Shown here: piece after piece, positions 3,527 through 5,781 of the stretch
Layout of the letters: each line of letters begins with the position of its first letter
Position numbering within the stretch: the stretch's first letter is position 1
Assembly: GCA_934504065.1 (NCBI GenBank)
Contig: CAKSVQ010000140.1
Span: 1 to 5,781, forward strand
Source of the DNA: an uncultured Dysosmobacter sp.
GTDB lineage: Bacteria; Bacillota; Clostridia; Oscillospirales; Oscillospiraceae
Direction: 5' to 3'
Length of the DNA: 5,781 bases
Translations under genes and position numbers: made by a program
The notes under the pieces: model-generated
Seen by the model: the letters and a program-made list of their open reading frames with translations, nothing else
What the model was told of the DNA's origin: nothing
Database searches by the model: none

Positions 3527-5173
3527 ATGTCCAAAGAGTATCCGCTGAGTGTTTCCGCCCCCCATCACTTCACCTTCGCCGTCCGCGACATTCCGGAGGT
3601 CACCGTTGCGCAGCGGGAGCGCGCCCTGAAGGCCACCCACTACAACGAGTTTGCGTTCCCCTCCGGGATGCTGACCGTGGATATGTTGTCCGACTCCGGC
3701 ACCACCGCCATGACCAACCACCAGTGGGCCAGCCTGTTCCTCGGCGACGAGGCCTATGGCCGCAACACCGGATATTACGTCCTGCTGGATACCTTCCGCG
3801 ACATTTTTGAGCGCGGCGGTGAAAAGAACTGGAAGAAGATCATCGACCTTGTGCGCACGGACTGCCGCGACGTGGAGAAGATGATGGATGAGGTGTACCT
3901 CTGCGAATACGAGGGCGGCCTGATCAACGGCGGCGCCGCGCAGATGGAGCGGCCCAATGCCTTCCTCATCCAGCAGGGCCGGGCTGCCGAGTCGGTGCTG
4001 ATGGAGATCGTGCGGAATATCCTCGCCCGGCGCCATCCCGGCAAGGTCTTCACCATCCCCTCCAACGGCCATTTTGACACCACCGAGGGCAACATCAAGC
4101 AGATGGGCTCCGTGCCCCGCAACCTGTACCGCAAGGAGCTGCTCTATCAGGTCCCGGAAGGCGGCAGGTATGAAAAGAACCCCTTCAAGGGCAACATGGA
4201 CATTGAGAAGCTGGAGCAGCTCATCGGGGCCGTGGGCCCGGAGAATGTGCCGCTGATCTTCACCTGCATCACCAATAACCCCATCTGCGGGCAGGCCGTT
4301 TCCATGGCCAACATCCGCGAGATCAACCGCGTGGCCCACAGGTATGAAATCCCGCTGGTGTTCGACGTGGCCCGCTGGGCGGAGAACTGCTATTTCATCA
4401 AGATGAACGAGGAGGGCTATGCCGACAGGTCCATCGCCGAGATCGCAACGGAACTGTTCTCTTACTGCGACGCGTTCACCATGTCCGCCAAGAAGGACGG
4501 CCACGCCAACATGGGCGGCATGCTGGCCTTCCGCGACCGGGGGCTGTTCTGGCAGAAGTTCTCGGACTTCAACGAGGACGGCACCGTCAAAACCGACGTG
4601 GGTGTGCTGCTGAAGGTCAAGCAGATCTCCTGCTACGGCAACGATTCTTACGGCGGGATGTCCGGCCGCGACATTATGGCGCTGGCCGTGGGGCTGTATG
4701 AAAGCTGCGACTTCAACTATCTGCGCGAGCGCGTGGCCCAGTGCGACTATCTGGCCGAGGGCTTCTACAAGGCCGGTGTCAAGGGCGTTGTGCTGCCTGC
4801 GGGCGGCCACGCCGTGTATCTCAACATGGATGAATTTTTCGACGGCAAGCGGGGCCACGACACCTTCGCGGGCGAGGGCTTCGCGCTGGAGCTGATCCGC
4901 CGCTACGGCATCCGCGTTTCCGAGCTGGGCGACTACTCCATGGAGTATGACCGCAAGACCCCGGAGCAGCAGGCTGAGCTTGCCAACGTGGTGCGCTTCG
5001 CCATCGACCGCAGCCGCCTGACCCGGGAGCATCTGGACTATGTCATCGCCGCCGTCAAGGCGCTGTATGAGGACCGGGAGAACATTCCCAACATGCGCAT
5101 CGTCTGGGGACACGATTTGCCCATGCGCCACTTCCATGCTTTCTTGGAACCTTATCCCAACGAGGAGAAGTAG
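3527..5173 (+). CDS. tnaA: Long-form tryptophanase (tryptophan indole-lyase)
   Basis: A PLP-dependent beta-eliminating lyase, fold type I, expected to convert tryptophan to indole, pyruvate and ammonia. Visible active-site features: phosphate-binding QGR (150-152), Asn251, Asp280 and Arg283 (DVARWAEN), and the Schiff-base lysine Lys323 in SAKKD (320-324). Residues separating tryptophanase from tyrosine phenol-lyase favour tryptophanase: FD at 183-184 (like Phe132-Asp133 of E. coli TnaA, where the phenol-lyase has Thr) and His535 in RHF (like His463, where the phenol-lyase has Phe). A leucine stands where the phenol-lyase has its substrate-binding Arg381. The protein has 548 residues against about 470 for E. 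coli TnaA; the excess is an insert of about 46 residues at roughly 96-142, one of about 15 at 345-374, and a longer C terminus. The start at 3527 has GGAGG about 9 nt upstream. It follows ridA and precedes a transporter gene. Confidence 0.92.
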   Translation: MSKEYPLSVSAPHHFTFAVRDIPEVTVAQRERALKATHYNEFAFPSGMLTVDMLSDSGTTAMTNHQWASLFLGDEAYGRNTGYYVLLDTFRDIFERGGEKNWKKIIDLVRTDCRDVEKMMDEVYLCEYEGGLINGGAAQMERPNAFLIQQGRAAESVLMEIVRNILARRHPGKVFTIPSNGHFDTTEGNIKQMGSVPRNLYRKELLYQVPEGGRYEKNPFKGNMDIEKLEQLIGAVGPENVPLIFTCITNNPICGQAVSMANIREINRVAHRYEIPLVFDVARWAENCYFIKMNEEGYADRSIAEIATELFSYCDAFTMSAKKDGHANMGGMLAFRDRGLFWQKFSDFNEDGTVKTDVGVLLKVKQISCYGNDSYGGMSGRDIMALAVGLYESCDFNYLRERVAQCDYLAEGFYKAGVKGVVLPAGGHAVYLNMDEFFDGKRGHDTFAGEGFALELIRRYGIRVSELGDYSMEYDRKTPEQQAELANVVRFAIDRSRLTREHLDYVIAAVKALYEDRENIPNMRIVWGHDLPMRHFHAFLEPYPNEEK

Positions 5174-5224
5174 GCAGCTTCCGCAGGTTCCATACCCATT
5201 GCGCCCGGACGCCTTAAAAAGTCC

Positions 5225-5255
5225 CGCCCGCCGGGGATACACCCCCCGGCGGGCG
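5225..5255. terminator. GC-rich hairpin downstream of tnaA
   Basis: A 12-bp stem, CGCCCGCCGGGG against CCCCGGCGGGCG, loop ATACACC, 51 nt after the tnaA stop. On the plus strand it is followed by CAGCCTGCG with no T tract, so it is a poor terminator for tnaA and may instead stop RNA decay. On the minus strand it is followed by GGACTTTTTAAGG, which would make a better terminator for transcription coming from the right. Partial read-through from tnaA into the transporter gene is likely. Confidence 0.5.
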
Positions 5256-5279
5256 CAGCCTGCGTGCGGGCTGTCGAAT

Positions 5280-5308
5280 TTAACATCAATCTGTGTGTGT
5301 ATTATACA
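5280..5308 (+). promoter_or_regulatory. Possible promoter of the transporter gene
   Basis: TTAACA (5280-5285), 17-nt spacer, TATACA (5303-5308), 5 of 6 and 4 of 6 matches to sigma-A hexamers, about 110 nt before the transporter start. A TATTAT at 5300-5305 could serve as an alternative -10 but has a poorly spaced -35. Repeat copy D begins directly after it and would occupy the leader. Confidence 0.4.
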
Positions 5309-5388
5309 GGCTGTCGAAAAGGCCGTGCAGAGTTTTGCGTTCGGAAACGCGAAACTTCCTCGAACAAGTGGTCTTGCCACTTGTTCGA
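5309..5388 (+). repeat. Hairpin repeat copy D (H1 plus H4), in the transporter leader
   Basis: A short copy in the same orientation as A and B. Left border GGCTGTCGAAAAGGCCGTGC, then H1 as GTTTTGCGTT (5332-5341), loop CGGA, AACGCGAAAC (5346-5355), a 10-bp stem with one G-T pair. After four bases comes H4: TCGAACAAGTGGT (5360-5372), loop CTT, GCCACTTGTTCGA (5376-5388). H2 and H3 are absent. H4 keeps the 13-bp, 3-nt-loop geometry of copies B and C with different stem bases. It ends 30 nt before the transporter start codon. Confidence 0.85.
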
Positions 5389-5418
5389 AGGCGGCAGCCT
5401 GATTTATGGAGGACAATT

Positions 5419-5781
5419 ATGTCAGACAAGAACGTATCTCTGGAAACGCGCGATGGCTTTCAAAGCAGGTGGGGCTTTGTGCTGGCCTGCATTGGCTCCG
5501 CCGTCGGCATGGGCAATATCTGGCGCTTCCCGATCATGGTGCAGAAGTTCGGGGGCATGACCTTCCTGCTCCCGTATTTCCTTTTCGTGGTGCTGGTGTG
5601 CTCCACAGGCATCATTGAAGAGTTCGCGCTGGGCCGCTGGGCACAGGGCGGGCCCGTCATCGCCTTCGGCAAGGCGGCGGAGGACCGCACAGGCAAAAGG
5701 ACGCTGGGGGCGGCGCTGGGCGTGCTTCCCGTCGTTGGCTCGATGATGCTGGCCATCGGCTATACCGTGGTCATGAGCTGG
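5419..5781 (+). CDS. NSS-family sodium-coupled amino acid transporter, N-terminal part
   Basis: The first 121 codons of a neurotransmitter:sodium symporter; the gene continues past the right edge. The ATG at 5419 has TGGAGGA 5 nt upstream. After a 16-residue cytoplasmic tail with acidic and basic residues, TM1 carries the family signature RWGFVLACIGSAVGMGNIWR (17-36), with Gly26, Ala28, Val29 and Asn33 at the places of the LeuT sodium ligands Gly20, Ala22, Val23 and Asn27, and Gly30-Met31-Gly32 at the unwound substrate site. TM2 (about 46-65) ends in EEFALGRWAQGG, the conserved loop before TM3 (about 98-121). Known bacterial relatives transport tryptophan (TnaT of Symbiobacterium) or tyrosine (Tyt1 of Fusobacterium). 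Its place after tnaA suggests tryptophan as substrate, which the visible part cannot prove. Confidence 0.92.
   Translation, partial: MSDKNVSLETRDGFQSRWGFVLACIGSAVGMGNIWRFPIMVQKFGGMTFLLPYFLFVVLVCSTGIIEEFALGRWAQGGPVIAFGKAAEDRTGKRTLGAALGVLPVVGSMMLAIGYTVVMSW

Noticed and set aside
3527..5173. Tyrosine phenol-lyase as the identity of the PLP lyase
   Set aside because: Asp184, Leu in place of the phenol-lyase arginine, and His535 all follow tryptophanase and not the phenol-lyase pattern.
200..5388. CRISPR array made of the repeated palindromes
   Set aside because: The copies are few, far apart, in both orientations, of different composition, and are not separated by uniform spacers; no cas genes are present.
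3509..5416. A 635-codon open frame on the minus strand across tnaA
   Set aside because: It is the mirror of a GC-biased gene. The sense frame has clear PLP-enzyme motifs; the antisense translation is rich in His, Val, Ala and Gly with no recognisable domain, and it runs over intergenic repeats.

Overview
The window reads as chromosomal DNA of a GC-rich, low-GC-promoter Gram-positive gut anaerobe, most likely of the Oscillospiraceae type (Flavonifractor, Oscillibacter or Intestinimonas-like). This is an inference from the strong GC bias at third codon positions, good AGGAGG-type ribosome binding sites, sigma-A promoters, a SleB-type wall hydrolase with copper-amine-oxidase-like stalk repeats, and a TIGR04255-type protein. 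No RNA gene, CRISPR array, insertion sequence or phage gene is visible.

Layout: the left half is on the minus strand. It holds the start of a TIGR04255-like gene (1-115), a secreted SleB-like cell wall hydrolase (252-1043), a small cupin protein with its own promoter (1393-1764), and a YheO/DauR-type regulator (1840-2541) with a perfect consensus promoter. The right half is on the plus strand, divergent from the regulator: ridA (2999-3376), a long-form tryptophanase tnaA (3527-5173), and the first 121 codons of an NSS-family sodium-coupled amino acid transporter (5419 to the window end).

The right half makes sense as one amino acid catabolism module. The transporter would import the substrate (probably tryptophan), TnaA would split it by beta-elimination to indole and 2-aminoacrylate, which becomes pyruvate and ammonia, and RidA would speed hydrolysis of the reactive 2-aminoacrylate. 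The divergent regulator is the obvious candidate controller. A shared TATCCG-containing 8-mer lies in or next to the promoters of the regulator, the cupin gene and ridA.

The least expected content is between the genes. Four copies of a modular hairpin repeat lie at 200-251, 1201-1386, 2784-2969 (inverted) and 5309-5388. The two full copies contain four consecutive hairpins (H1 to H4). Between copies the stem sequences differ, but almost always by paired changes that keep the stem, and hairpin size is held constant (H4 is 13 bp plus a 3-nt loop in three copies). The linkers between hairpins are conserved in sequence. This is a covariation signature of selection on a folded structure or of a palindromic mobile repeat, and it is the best candidate here for something undescribed.
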